A DNA stretch of 64,000 bases, taken from positions 81,031,892 through 81,095,891 of the forward strand of contig JAVMKO010000001.1 of the NCBI GenBank assembly GCA_032164245.1. The letters run 5' to 3'. Source of the stretch: Sternotherus odoratus. Lineage: Eukaryota; Chordata; Testudines; Kinosternidae. The translations under genes were made by a program, and so were the position numbers. The notes under the pieces were generated by a model, which worked only from the letters and a program-made list of their open reading frames with translations, did not search any database and had not been told where the DNA came from. Of the stretch, positions 11,400 to 22,739 are shown piece by piece. Numbering within the stretch: position 1 is the stretch's first letter; each line of letters begins with the position of its first letter.

Positions 11400-12448
11400 T
11401 GTCTGCACTGGAGCTGGGAGGGTGTTTCCCAGTGTGGATAGACAGATGAGCACAGACCCTTAGACAGACCCTTAGACTACTTAGTTGAGGCTTACCTAGC
11501 ACTCTGAAAAATGTGTGGTGCTTTATAAATGGTAAGGAAAAAAGAGAGCATGACAGATATGAGAGCCAGCCCTTCCCCCCACTCCACTGTGGGCCTCAGG
11601 GGGACTCCAGAGGTTGAGGGGTGTAGAGAGAGCCCTCTGCTCTCATGGGGCAGACAAACTTTGGGAGTCAAAAGCAGGGAGAGGCTCATGCTTGTGCATG
11701 GGATAGGGAGGATTCCAGGAAGGAGAGGCATAGACAGGGCCCCCTCTTGCCATGGGGCAGAAGTGTAGCTTGACAGGGGGATTAAATGAAGCACAGAGAC
11801 ACCCTGCAGCACATGGGAGCCTCTGCCATGGGCCTTTATCACGGCTCAATCCCCTCAGAGCGTGGGCAAGTGTGAATGGGGCAGACATGGGCCTCAGGGC
11901 TCGTCTCTGGTGCGTGGTGGAGGCTTGGGGCCATTCTTCCCCTCTTACCACCCTGTTGATGGGAGATGGGCAATTTCATTTCTAGCGGCCAAACCACAAT
12001 TCCCCCGTCCCTGGCATTTGAGGGGCAAAGCAGAATTCGAGGGGCAGGTCAGACTCTGCACCGGCAACAGAGGCAAGGCTCATCTGGAATCATTTGTCTG
12101 AACTTCCCTAGACCCACTACCATATGGGACCTAGATCCTAACCGTGTGTGGCTGGGCCTCCTGTTCACATGACAACAGGATTAAGTGGGGGAGGTCTTAG
12201 ACTCTCCTCTTCCTGTCCCTTCCCATTGTTTGCCCTGTTGTGACTCTCATACATTATATTCCAACAGAGCTGTGGCCATCAAGGAATGTTGACCACAGCT
12301 TCATGGTGGCAGCAGGAACAGATCTCAGATTCTCCTACTCCAAAAGCACGGGCCGCTGCCACTTGATCTGAAGGAAAAGCACTGTTAGCTGCCAGCAATG
12401 GAAGGCCTAGGGCACACAGGTGAGCCATTCTGAGCCCCTCCACTAGAC
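11400..12448. other. Intergenic, no gene seen
   Basis: Sequence without recognised repeats. The open frames up to 116 codons overlap on both strands and have no domain signature. Confidence 0.4.
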
Positions 12449-12450
12449 AG

Positions 12451-12572
12451 AGGGTGACCAGAGAGCAAGTGTGAAAAATCGGGACAAGGGGTGGCGATAA
12501 TAGGAACCTATGTAAGAAAAAGGCCCCAAAATCAGGACTGTCCCAATAAAATTGGGACATCTAGTCACCCTA
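12451..12572 (-). mobile_element. Short MITE, GGTGACCAGATGTCCCGA family, reverse
   Basis: This is the reverse-orientation copy of the 8527 element. It opens AGGGTGACCAGAGAGCAAG and closes TGGGACATCTAGTCACCCTA, with the same internal 'gtgaaaaatcgggaca' segment. It is non-coding. Confidence 0.8.
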
Positions 12573-12714
12573 ACTAGACTAGCAGTAACACACATGTACT
12601 AGCCATTACACTGCTGAGCCAGCAACCTTATGGGTCCCTTTCACCTGCCTGCTCTCAGCTGTTCCCCCTGCCTCCACTGCTCCCCAGTCCCCTTTAGCAT
12701 CATGCAGCTCCAGA

Positions 12715-12828
12715 TAGGGTTGCCAGTTTTGGTTGGATGTATTCCTGGAGATTTCATCACATGACATCATCTTTAATGAAAGAGTCGTCTTTAATTCCTG
12801 GAGATGCAGGGTGGGCAAACCTAGCTCC
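12715..12828 (+). mobile_element. MITE, AGGGTTGCCAGTTTTGG family
   Basis: A short element starts TAGGGTTGCCAGTTTTGGTT and carries 'ttcctggagatttcatcaca' and 'tttaattcctggag'. This is the layout of a common reptile MITE whose two 'cctggag' halves are inverted. The right terminus is eroded. Confidence 0.6.
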
Positions 12829-13049
12829 AGAGTATGCCTCCTTGGTGTCCTGATTGCCTCATTGCTCTGCAGACCACCTGTGATGTCCCCTCCTCACCCA
12901 CCTTGCCTCCTTAGCAATAAGTGGTCCACAGACTTGTAGGAAAGACGTCTTTACTGAGAGTGTATCATCCTCGTGTGTGCCTCTAGATATGGGGGAAATA
13001 GGTTTGGTATATTGTTGCTTGGGCAACAGAGGCCTTTCTTTAGGGTTAA

Positions 13050-13640
13050 CTTGCACTCCCCGGATCGTGCACTCTGAACACCCATTCCCTACAATGTCCC
13101 CACTCATCCTCTTTCCAATCCCTTCCACTCACTCCCCTCTCTCCCCCACGCCCTCTCTCTGCAGGGCTTTGCTTTCCAGAACAATCCAAATGTGTGTTCC
13201 CGGCGCCCCAGCCCTGACAGCTCTTAATTACCTGCCAAATAGACCAGGTTACAGCGCTTTGGCCTGCTTTCTCCTTATGAAATATTGACTCCAACCTTCG
13301 TCTCTTCCCCCCCACCGTACATCCCCGCCCCCCCGCCTCGCCTCGCACTAGCTGTGTTATCAATTACCTCCTTATCCAGCCTTCCTTTTTAAAAATTCTT
13401 TTTCATCTCTCAGAAGGTTTTCTCTTTATGGTTTGTTTCCTTCACGAGGAGGGGGAGGGAAGAGACAGCATGGGGGGAGGGGACCCCGGCCCATCTAGAA
13501 ATACAAAGGCTGTTTATCTGTTGCACAGTTTTTAATTGGCTGCGTTCTGGCACATCAGCCCTTTCCTCAGCGATGAAACGGAGCTTTGCTGCTCCTTTAT
13601 AGAAGGAAACATGGCAAAGGCAGAGCCTCATGTTGTAAGG
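13050..13640. promoter_or_regulatory. Candidate conserved non-coding element 1
   Basis: A non-repetitive island has several homeodomain-like and related motifs: 'tcttaattacctg' at 13223, 'tatcaattacctcc' at 13357 and 'tttttaattggctg' at 13529. It also has AT-rich blocks and 'tgcacagtttttaattggc'. The mix of TAATTA/ATTGG sites in unique sequence with no coding frame is what developmental enhancers look like. Conservation is not measured here, so the call is an inference. A diverged repeat is the alternative. Confidence 0.35.
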
Positions 13641-13644
13641 GGGG

Positions 13645-15090
13645 GAGGAAGGGGAGTCGAGATGATTCAGCTGGTAAAATATAGAGACAGCGACCCCAGC
13701 TGGCGGCTCCTACCACATTGTTGCCAGCTCTTTGTCACCTGGTCTCCTTGCGTGGAGTCCTGGGGGCATCAGGTGTCGACTCAGAAACGGACGTACTATT
13801 GGCCTGCCGAGGTCTGATGCTGCACTCTGTGGCGTGTGAGCCCTCCGTCTTCTGTGCCAAAAGCAGGAGCCTTTACTGCTTGAGCTAAACAATGGCATCC
13901 TAGAGGCCATGGTAGTGTTGGACCCATAACGCTCTTTTGTGGACCAGCCACTAGAGGGTGACAAAGCCCTGCCCTCTCCCAGGAGAGTGGGAATTTCCTA
14001 GGCCCCAGTGGGAATTCTGGGCCTGGTGATGCTCCGCTCAGTTCCTGGCTCAGAGAGGGAGGGGAGGCGCACCGTGCTGCTCCTGCCCCACAGGCGTATG
14101 TCTGCAGGAGGCTGAGTCTAGGCTGCTGAAATGTGGAGGACCCAGGAGCCAGCCCATGGTGGGCAAGCCCACTGATGGGGTAAAGTGCCCCTGAAGGGGG
14201 TCTGGCAGCCCCTTGATGGCCCTGCATAGGGGGAGTGCCCTAGTGACATAGGCAGGACACTAACCCCAGCCTGACGACCATACCAGCTCCAGCAAGCCAA
14301 AGAACCTAAGCAGGGGACACCTGCAGTAATGCCAACCCAGCCAGCCTTGCAGCTGGAGGGAACTGGGCGTCTCCTCCCTTTTCAGCAGCGGAAAATGTAA
14401 AACCCCTAACAGGGCTTATGAACATTGGGCCTGCGCCCAGTCCCATTGCTGCTCAGGGAGAATCCCTATGCGGGGGAGAGGGGGGGATGGGACAACAGGG
14501 TCAGGGCCTCTCTTCATCTTGACTGTGGCTTGGGATTTGTCTGTCACAAGAAGCAAATGGTCAGAATGGCGGGGGAGTGGGGTTGTGTGGTTGTATTCCA
14601 CCGTGCGACAGCTGGGACAGAGAAGGGGGCAGGAGAAGGAGGCTGTCTTTGAGTGGATGGGGTGCATGTCCATACCTGCTGGAGGGAGTTCCCATTTGGT
14701 GGGAGGTGGGCACCAGGATGTGACAGAGGGCCCAGACCCTATCTGCTCTCCAGCAAGGAAAGGGTTAACTTGCAAGTCCGTGGCAAGCAAGGACACAGGG
14801 CTGGGGCCTGAAGATGCAGCGGGGTTCTGAGCAAGGAGGCTGAAAGATGTTCTTGGGAGCCAGAAGGAGAGGGTGCTGGGAGGGGGTGGGACTTCACACC
14901 TGGTGGGAACAGGGCTGGGGTGTTTGTATCAGACCATCTTGTCTGGTTTTTATTCCGGTGGCGGATGCGCTCCGAAAACAAACAGAACGTGGAGGAAGGA
15001 ACTTGGGGAGTGAATGACTGTTTTTTTCATCGCTAAAGCCATCTGTTCTGCTCCACCAGCTCACTGAGGGCTAGGAGCCGGGGGGGAGTA
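13645..15090. other. Intergenic, no gene seen
   Basis: Mostly GC-rich unique sequence. A short AT-richer stretch at 14925-15050 ('tggtttttattccggtggcg', 'gtttttttcatcgctaaagc') could be a small conserved element. Nothing else stands out. Confidence 0.35.
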
Positions 15091-15093
15091 GAT

Positions 15094-15725
15094 GTGTCTG
15101 CGTGGGCGGCTGTCGCTGGGTGGAGTGAGGGGGGATGTGGGGATGTAAGTGTGTTTGTGTTGGTGTTTGGGTACATATCGGGCGGGGGAGGACTGTGTAA
15201 ATGTGTGCATTTCTTTGTGTGGGTGGACTGGGTGTACACACAAGTGTATTTATGAGGGTGCATGTGTGTGAGATGCATATCTAGGTGGGGTTGTGTGCAT
15301 GTGGGTGATGTAAGTGTGTGGGTGTGCATGGAGGCGGTGTGTGTATGTGGTCGATATAGGGGGGGCAGGGTTGTTTGTTCACAGGTGATGGAAGTGCACG
15401 GGAGGGCGTGGAGGGATGTGTGTATGTGGATGAGGTAAGTGTGTGGAGGGGTGTGTGGGTGGGTGAGGTAAGTGCATGGGTGTGCATGGAGAGCTGTGTG
15501 TATGTGGGTGATGTAGGGGTGCAGGGTTGTATGTCTGCAGCTGATGAAAGTGTGCAGGGATGTGGGTGCAGGGTCATGTGTATAGGTGAGTTATGTAACT
15601 GTATGGCTCTGTGTGTGTGTGTGTAGATGGGGCTGTGTGTCTGTGCATGGAGCTGGTGCACAGGGAGCGTATGTGTGTTTGTGTGGGGTGTGCGTTGGGG
15701 GGATGTAGGTGAGTGTGCATTGGGG
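15094..15725. repeat. Degenerate GT-rich minisatellite
   Basis: Imperfect repeats built from 'gtgtgtgtatgtgg', 'gggtgtgcatggag' and 'gtgatgtaagtgtg', with loose spacing of about 60-75 bp. Long His/Thr-rich frames on the minus strand across it are composition artefacts. Confidence 0.8.
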
Positions 15726-15789
15726 CGTGGGCCCTGGGCACATTGGCACGTCGATGGGTAAGAGCCTTGTGTTCCCCTCCCAACGTGTG

Positions 15790-16796
15790 TTGCTCCCATC
15801 AGCATCGCCTCGCCCCTGCCTCTGACATTCAGCCAGGCGTCCCCTGTAGCCGGCTGGTGTGCTAAGGATGGAGGATGGTGACAGGGAACGACCTCTGCAT
15901 ATCAATTCCCCCAAAGCAGGCTGTGCTCCCCCACCCCCTCTGCCACCCCTACTCTCATTCTCTCTCGCTCTCGCCAGCCAAGGCTGGTTGCCATAGCAGC
16001 TGCCGACTCGCTGGGCCGAACCTCTGGGGAGAACAGCAGCAGCTGAGCATTGCTCCCTGGCAGGCCCAGAAGGATGAGGCCTGCAGCAGGGCCCTGCCTC
16101 CTGGAACACCCACCCAGCACCTCTGTCTGGACTCAGCCTGCCCCAGAGGAGAGGCCAAACCCCTCCTGAGCTGTCCTGGGTGAGCTCTCGCTCCCGCGGG
16201 GGCTGGTGATGCAGGAGGCTGAGTCCTTCCCTTGGAGTCAGCATTGAACCAGCGCCGCAGCACGATGCTCGGGGGACACTGTGCCGCCATCTCTCAGAGG
16301 AAGCCTCAAACCAATGTCCTGACCATGTGTGATCACTAAAGAGCCCACTTCCTCACTGCTTAACCTCCTCTCCTGCCCAGCGTGAGCCATTGCATCCTGC
16401 TGACCCATCTTGCCCCTGCAGTTGCGACAGGAGAAGACATTTTTCACTTTGCCGCCTGTATCACACCGTTGTGGTGCAAACTGGCCACCACGTTCCACCC
16501 CAGAAGCAGCTGCATTTCAGGCTGGGATGAATGGTCTCTCTGTCTGTACGTATGTATCCTATAAAGCACAACGCGTGAAGTGAGTCAGTGGCAAGTACTG
16601 GTATCCTGCTGGCATGACAGCCAAGGCATCATGACACTGTGTTGCATTGTTTGCATTTTTAGTTGCGATGATGCCTCACTGCAGGACACTATTGTGTGTC
16701 CTGGGGCACAGTCATTATGTGACATCATCACAATGCACTACATTAACATGAGGCTCTTTAATGGCCTATGCTCATGGGACACAGGACATTTACAAC
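15790..16796. other. Intergenic, no gene seen
   Basis: No exon with a recognisable product. The 217-codon minus-strand frame that starts here runs into the GT minisatellite and has no domain. The 16560-16780 part has several 'gatgacatcatcac'-like phrases but no named repeat. Confidence 0.35.
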
Positions 16797-17335
16797 AATA
16801 GAATTATGGGACCGGAAGGGACCTCTGGAGGTCTTCTAGTCCAGTTCCCTGCACTCATGGCAGGACTAAGTATTAGCTAGACCATCCCTGACAGGTGTTT
16901 GTCTAACCTGCTCTTAAAAATCTCCAATGATGGAGACTCCACAACCTCCCTAGGCAGTTTATTCCAGTGCTTAACCACCCTGACAGGAAGTTTTTCCTAA
17001 TGGCCAGCCTAAATCTTCCTTGCTGCAATTTTAGCCCATTGCTTCTTGTCCTGTCCTCAGAGATTAAGAAGAACAATTTTTCTCCCTCCTCCTTGTAACG
17101 ACCTTTTAGGTACAGTACTTGAAAACTGAGTATCATGTCCCCTCTCAGTCATCCCTTCTCCAGACTAAACAAACCCAGTTTTCCCCCTCTTGCCTGATAG
17201 GTCATTGTTGCTAGACCTTGAATCATTTTTGTTGCTCTTCTTTGGACTTTCTCCGATGCGTCCACATCTTTCCTGAAATGTGGCCCCCAGAACTGGACAC
17301 AATATTCCAGCTGAGGCCTAATCAGCCTACTACTG
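16797..17335 (-). mobile_element. CR1 LINE, 3' part of ORF2 (broken)
   Basis: The minus strand encodes scattered CR1 reverse-transcriptase C-terminal motifs: RPQLEYCVQFWGPHFRKDV, then QRRATKMIQGL, then [20 protein letters not shown] and RFRLAIRKNF. Frameshifts separate the pieces. The antisense 3' end starts at 'gaattatgggaccggaaggg'. This is a 5'-truncated dead copy, which is usual for CR1. Confidence 0.9.
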
Positions 17336-17354
17336 TCCTGAAACCTCCAGGTGA

Positions 17355-17475
17355 AGCGGCAATCCAAATGTATGGAATCTGGAGACATGTGTTCAATTCC
17401 CAGCTCTGCCAGTAACTCCCTAGGTGACTTTGTCTGTGCCTCTGTTCTTCATCTGTAGGTCTATCTATGTTGGAG
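17355..17475 (+). mobile_element. MIR-like SINE fragment
   Basis: The segment 'gtgttcaattcccagctctgccag...ctaggtgactttgtctgtgcctctg' matches the tRNA-core SINE body seen at 25655 and 26371. It abuts the CR1 fragment on the left. Confidence 0.55.
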
Positions 17476-17794
17476 CGGCATGCGGCATGCCCAGCGGGAG
17501 GAGACATACAGGTGCTAGCTCGGATTAAGGTAGAGTGCTAAAAATAGAAGTGTAGTGGCATGAGCATCAGGAGGGGCTAGTCACCTGAGTGCTTATCAAG
17601 GGTCTCAGGTGGGCTCACACTCAGGATGGCTAGCTCCTGGCACCACCATGGCTCTGTTTCTATTTCTAGCAAACTAGGTTGATCAGCACTAACACAAGTA
17701 TGTCTACACAAACTGGAAATTACACCTCCCTGCTCCAGCGTAAACATACCCCAAATCATGGGGATGCTTCCTTTCTTCCACCCTCTGTAAGCTC

Positions 17795-17895
17795 TCTGTA
17801 TTCAATATGTACAGCTTCTAGCACAGTGGGGCTCTGACTTCAGGCGAGGCTTCTAGGCCCTACTGGAACGATTATTAATAATAATTAATATGCCA
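17795..17895 (+). mobile_element. SINE 3' fragment (tagcacagtggggc type)
   Basis: The phrases 'gtacagcttctagcacagtggggctctgac' and 'aataataattaatatg' match the 3' portion and A/T-rich tail of a widespread amniote SINE. Related pieces are at 11330, 22255, 29258 and 56826. Confidence 0.5.
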
Positions 17896-18256
17896 CCAAG
17901 AAATAAGGGAATCATTGGCTGGAAACCAAGCCTGCAGCACTACACTAGGGACCTGTCACTTGGAATTTAACAAGGCTTCCAAGCTTTCAGTTTTCGCACA
18001 TCAGGACATCCAAGGGGACCTCGACAGAACAGCACAAAAGCCACAATCTGGTGGGCAGAGCTCCTGGGAACCCAGTCAGACTAATAGAAGAGGGCAGCAA
18101 TCAATGGAGTTAATGGGACCCTTATTGACTTCCTTATCTGAGACAGGGACATGCAATTTGATTCCAAAGAAGCCAATGGGAAAGAAGAAAGTGGGTTCTG
18201 TTAAGATGCGGTGGGGTGGGGAACCTGAGAGAGGAAGGAGGAGTTGAAGTAGAGAC

Positions 18257-18370
<114 letters not shown>

Positions 18371-18439
18371 GCCGGGAGGAATAGAGAAAAACAGATGAAA
18401 AATGGAGGGCGGCCAGGAACGAGCATCTCGTTGGCACCT

Positions 18440-18875
18440 TGTTTAACTGGAAACTGTTGTATCCTCCCCATTTTTAGGTGGCTTTTAAGAGAATCTGATT
18501 GGGATTTATTAGAAAATAAAAACCCTCTAATTGAAAGCGAGTGGAGGCAATTTGTATTAATAAAAGCAGAAATCGTCAAATAATGGAATTGTTTAAAATC
18601 TATTACTTTGCTCCGTGCAGCAAGAGGAAGGGGATGATTATCTCACCATACAGCACGTTAGAAGGAGAGCCCAGCCCGCCAGTCCCCTGTGCAGATTAAA
18701 GATGTAATTTATTGAAGCAATTTATTTTCTGGTGGGAAGAGGGGGGGCGGGGGAGGAATGGAAAAATATGATAAGAGCTGCAATCAAGTCTCAGAGTCTT
18801 AATTTGAAGACCTACCTCTTATCAGCCTTGTTTCAATCATAAAAGAATGTATTCATTCCTCAAATGGGGGGAGAG
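18440..18875. promoter_or_regulatory. Candidate conserved non-coding element 2
   Basis: A unique, AT-rich island sits in an otherwise GC-rich setting. It carries clustered homeodomain-like cores ('cctctaattgaaag' at 18525, 'gtatta ataaaag' at 18552, 'gtcttaattt' at 18797), 'tgataagagctg' (GATA-like) and 'tgtttcaatcata'. No codon structure is present. The composition and density of sites resemble neural or mesodermal enhancers conserved across vertebrates. This is the strongest candidate of the set, but conservation could not be tested here. Confidence 0.42.
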
Positions 18876-19177
18876 CGGCAGGAAGAGACAGAGGCTGGGT
18901 AAAGAGGAGATCCCATGAGGAGGCCCATTACTCACCTCTCGGGGTTGCATTATCGACTGCAGTCACTGCAAATCCAGGGACCAAAAGGAGCATATTGCTA
19001 AGCTTGATGTGAATTCGGGGTTATTGAGTATCTATCTGTCTGTCTTCTTTTCATAACTCCTACCTCTTCGCTGTAATATCTAAGCACTCGCTTGCCCTGT
19101 GACCTTGTAGGAGAAGGGACCAACCTGCCATTGCCACAGTGGGTGGTAACTCCAGCTGGCGGTCTCTTTCTATGTTC

Positions 19178-19806
19178 ACATAGAATCACAGGGTTAGGAG
19201 GGACCACCAGGGCCATCTAGTCTAACCCCTGGCCAAGATGCAGGAGTTGTGTCTAAACTGTCCAAGATTGACAGTGATCCAGTGAAGGAGCTTCCACACC
19301 TCCCTAGGCGTTTGTTCCATTGTTCTACTGTTCTTCCAGGTAGGAAGTTTTTCCTGAGATTTATCTAAATCTGCGATGCTGTAGTGTGAACCCACTGCCT
19401 CTTGTCCTGCCCTCTGTGGAAAGAGAACAACTTTTCTCCAACTTTTTTATGGCAGCTTTTCAAGTATTTGAAGATCACTGTCATATTCACCCCTTTACTC
19501 TCCTCTTTTGCAATCGGAACATACCCAGTTCCTCCAGCCTTTGCTCGTATAGAGTGCATTCCATCCCTTGGATCATCTTCATCGCTTGCCTCTGGTTCCT
19601 TTCCAGTTTCTCTCCATCCTTTCTATATATTGGTGACCAAAATTGAACACAATACTACAGCTGAGGCCTAACCAGCACCGAGCAGAGCAGAACTGTCACC
19701 TCCCGTGACTTACATGCTATGCCTCTGTTAATGTCACCTAAAATTGCATTTGCTTTTTCTGCAACAGCATCGCACTGCTGCCTCATGCTGAAGTTGACAC
19801 AATGTT
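19178..19806 (-). mobile_element. CR1 LINE 3' fragment (diverged subfamily)
   Basis: The antisense start 'catagaatcacagggttaggagg' and the minus-strand remnant with FKYLKSCHKKVGEKLFSFHR mark a CR1 3' end. It is more diverged than the copy at 50203 and belongs to another subfamily. The 19640-19800 part ('gctgaggcctaaccagcacc') is CR1 sequence further 5'. It is truncated and full of stops. Confidence 0.85.
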
Positions 19807-19809
19807 AGT

Positions 19810-20580
19810 GACATGGCCAGAACTAGATGCCCCCAGCTCTCTTATTGCCTGGCCAAAGTCGCCACTCCCGCACTCATGCCACCGTCATAACCTGACACCC
19901 CTCACTGCCATATCCCCCGCAGTGAGAGCTGATATGCTACTTGCACCATCAGGAGCCAGTATCCCCCAATGCTCACACTGCCTCCAGACACTGTCTCCCT
20001 GCACTCCGGGATGTCCCTCAGCTCCCATATCGCCGTGAGCCAGCCAGCACCCATAACATCAGGGCACGAATTCCGGCCATGCTCCATTACTGCCAGAGGT
20101 CATCACCCCACAAACCTGGCACCATTGTGCCATGTCTTTAGAGCCCACTGAGGGAGCGAAGGGAAAGGGTGGGTGGGTAAATTGGGCTAACTTAAAGCTA
20201 TCCATGGTACCAGCATGAGACACAAAGGACCAGCTGGAGCAGTGGCATGAATGCTCACAGAGATATCGGAAGAGGATTGGGAATGCTCAAACCAGTCCCC
20301 TCCATCTGTCTCCACAGTGTTCTGCCCATCCATGGACGTAACCTATGCAAGTGCTCTCTGGCATGTCATGGAGTCATTGTGGCCTCTCCTGGGGGAGCGG
20401 AGGCTCTCCTAGGCCAGGATGTCAGGATGCTAGAGTGGGCATAGCTGCAGCAAACCCTGATGCAGTCACTTCCGGGGAGTGGTGGAAGCACTGCTGCTTG
20501 GCGCCCGGATACCACGGTGATGAGAGACACTCAGATGGGTGGCCGAACAGATCACACTATAGATACCTGTAGATTAGATA
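19810..20580. other. Intergenic, no gene seen
   Basis: No named repeat or exon. Frames of 60-80 codons overlap in several phases. Confidence 0.35.
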
Positions 20581-20674
20581 GCCTAGACCAGCGGTCAGCA
20601 ACGTCAGCACGCGGAACTGTAGGGTAAGTACCCTTAGCTGGCCCTGCTGCTTTATTTACCTGCCGGCTCACCAT

Positions 20675-21164
20675 TGTAGGAGATCCGCTCTTCTCCCACG
20701 TCACAAACAGGCAGGAGACTCTTCTGTGGCTCCCAACAGTGCTCTTTATTCACAGTGCAAGCCCCACCACTGAAGTTCAGCTGAGCCCCAGCCCTCAACC
20801 TGGCTGGTCCCTGGAAGTAGTCAGCTCTTTCAGGCTCCTAGCCTCAGCTCTACTTCCCTGCTGTCTGTCTCTGTCTCTGTCCCTGTCCCTGTCCCTGTCC
20901 CTTTCTCTTTCTCTTTCTCTTTCTCTTTCTCTTTCTCTTTCTCTCTCTCTGACTCCACACACCACCACACCACCACTCTGGGCTTCCTGCCTCGCAGGCT
21001 TTTATCCCTTGAGGAGGCTGCCAGGTGCAACTCATAACCCTGAGCCCTCTGCAGCCCAGGTGGCTGATTAGCCTTCCCTTGCAGGGAGGTTTGCAGAGGG
21101 TTCTTCTTCCTCTTAAAGGGCCAGCAGGGCTGGCTCAGGCACTCCTGGCCAGCACCCTGCCACA
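20675..21164 (-). mobile_element. Solo LTR-like insertion inside the hAT element
   Basis: The inserted block runs TGTAGGAGATCCG...CCTGCCACA with TG...CA ends. It has an antisense AATAAA at about 20747 ('ctctttattcac' on plus), hence minus orientation. The flanks CCAT and CTAT match in 3 of 4 bases, so the target duplication is weak. A (TTTCTC)n-like tract at 20866-20951 lies within it. Confidence 0.65.
20866..20951. repeat. (CTGTCC)n to (TTTCTC)n simple repeat
   Basis: A hexamer array drifts from CTGTCT/CTGTCC to CTTTCT and then CT along its length. It lies inside the LTR-like insertion. Confidence 0.9.
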
Positions 21165-21333
21165 CTATGCACCACTTCCCGTGGCTCCCACTGGCTGCGG
21201 TTCACCGTCTTGGTCCAATGGGGGCCATGGGAAGCGGCACGCGGTGAGCCAGCAGGTAAATAAAGCAGCGAGGCCCGCTAAGGGTACTTACCCTGCGGTC
21301 CCCATGCCGACGTTGCCGACTGCTAGCCTAGAC

Positions 21334-22050
21334 AGACAGACACAATGGACAGGCACACAGTAGATCAGTTTGAGAGATCACTGAAGCAGGGATTTATGGT
21401 AGCATCCATGGCTCCGTGGCTTTTCACGAGCAAGGGAGAAATCTCACTGTACCGTCCAAGTGTCCTTTGTCCCCAAAATCTACTGGCGGACCTCCACTGT
21501 CACAGCTGTCTCCCACACTGTAGGACAGCTGAACAGGCCTATGTCAGGACTCAGCAGCATGATGGGGAGGCACACGCATGGCTCGTAGCACCACGCCAAA
21601 AAGGCAGCATCCCAAGTGGTGCTCTGGGCTCTCTCTAGGTTTGCAGGGGTTCATTTGCATCTTGCAAGAGGCGGGCTGAGAAAAGCAGGAGAGGAAGGGC
21701 CTGTCCGCAGCTAAAAGGGCCCCTCCAGGGGACCAATGAACAGGGTATTAATCTCATTCCATGCTGAGACTGAGAAGCAGAGCCCAGCAGCTGCTGTCCC
21801 TCAAGGACAGAGGCACTTGTCCACCTCTTCTCTGCCTTTGACAGGGGCTTGACTCCAAAACGCTGCTTCGTCTGTGTTTGCAGGTATTGACCTTCCCCCG
21901 CTTTCTTAGGAAACCCCAGGTGGTAAATGAGCCTGTTTGTGTGTACATGTGGGGGGAGCGATCAGGGACCTTTTCCCCTGCCCATGGTAAAGTATTGAAA
22001 TAAAGGCAGGTAATTTCCTCCTCCCTCAACGCGCTCCCTTTGCTTCAAAA
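21334..22050. other. Intergenic, no gene seen
   Basis: Unique sequence with no exon support. A tetranucleotide-like 'agacagacagacaca' remnant follows the hAT target site at 21330-21345. Confidence 0.35.
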
Positions 22051-22190
22051 GGTTTTGTCCTTGACTTTTGCCTCCCACTTGGTTATTGTTACATTTGGAA
22101 TGAATTCCGAGGAGGTTTGAAAGAAAGAGACTGAGAGTGAGGAGGACGTGGGTCTGTTATTATTTTGTTAGTGGTATTACCTGGGGTGCG
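22040..22190. promoter_or_regulatory. Candidate conserved non-coding element 3
   Basis: A short unique AT-richer stretch contains 'cttggttattgttacatttggaatgaattcc' (a SOX-like ATTGTTA core, and TGGAATG, a TEAD-like core) and 'gttattattttgttagtgg'. No coding frame is present. The call rests on motif content alone. Confidence 0.25.
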
Positions 22191-22249
22191 GTACAGCCTA
22201 GAGGTCTCAGGCGGGAATCAGGGCCGGTTTGTGGGCTGAGACTGGAAAC

Positions 22250-22325
22250 TCTCCACGACAGGGACCATGTACTCGTGTATCTCTGTACAGCACCACACCC
22301 ACCAAAGCGCTAGGTGAACGAAACG
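22250..22325 (+). mobile_element. SINE 3' fragment
   Basis: The phrase 'tgtatctctgtacagcaccacacccaccaaagcgctaggtgaacg' resembles the 3' part of the SINE group at 17795 and 56826. It is short and diverged. Confidence 0.35.
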
Positions 22326-22675
22326 CTACAGTCAAGCTAGAGCTTGGCAAAGAGTTTCAGAAGCTTCCATCATGCCCCGGGCTCAAGCCCCACCCCCTGG
22401 CTGACGCCCCTCAGTCCTGCTCTGCAGCATCCCCTGCTGTTCCAGACCAGAGACGCGCCCCAACCCCGCTCTCTCAGTGCCCCTTACCTCTGCCCTGCTG
22501 CTCCCTGCCAGTTCATACCCAGGCCATTCCACAGTTCTGCCAATGCACCCCTATGCCAGCCTTCAGCTCCCCCCTGCTATTCTAGTCCTTGGCTCCTAGT
22601 ACAGCCCTGCCAGTGACCCTTAATCCTGACCTGCAGCATCCCCTGCTATTGGCTCTGCCTTGGTACTTCTGCCTT

Positions 22676-22737
22676 GATCTGGATGCATGGGCTATGACAA
22701 TCGGCCGATCTGGATGCATGGGCTATGACAATCGGCC
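22676..22737. repeat. Perfect 31-bp tandem duplication
   Basis: The unit at 22676-22706 is repeated base for base at 22707-22737. It begins 'gatctggatgcatggg' and ends 'caatcggcc'. Perfect identity and only two copies point to a recent slippage or duplication event, or to an assembly duplication. Confidence 0.97.
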
Positions 22738-22739
22738 GG

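Larger units (their letters stand above)
20589..21325. mobile_element. hAT-like fold-back element carrying an LTR
   Basis: Left terminus CAGCGGTCAGCAACG and right terminus CGTTGCCGACTGCTA form imperfect inverted repeats. The 8-bp flanks are identical (GCCTAGAC at 20581-20588 and 21326-21333), the size expected for hAT. Inside, the arm at about 20620-20672 ('gggtaagtacccttagctgg') is complementary to about 21242-21300 ('ctaagggtacttaccct'), so the element is a long fold-back. It is interrupted by the LTR at 20675-21164. Confidence 0.85.

Noticed and set aside
15591..16244. 217-codon minus-strand open frame
   Set aside because: Its C-terminal part is translation of the GT-rich minisatellite and the rest has no domain.
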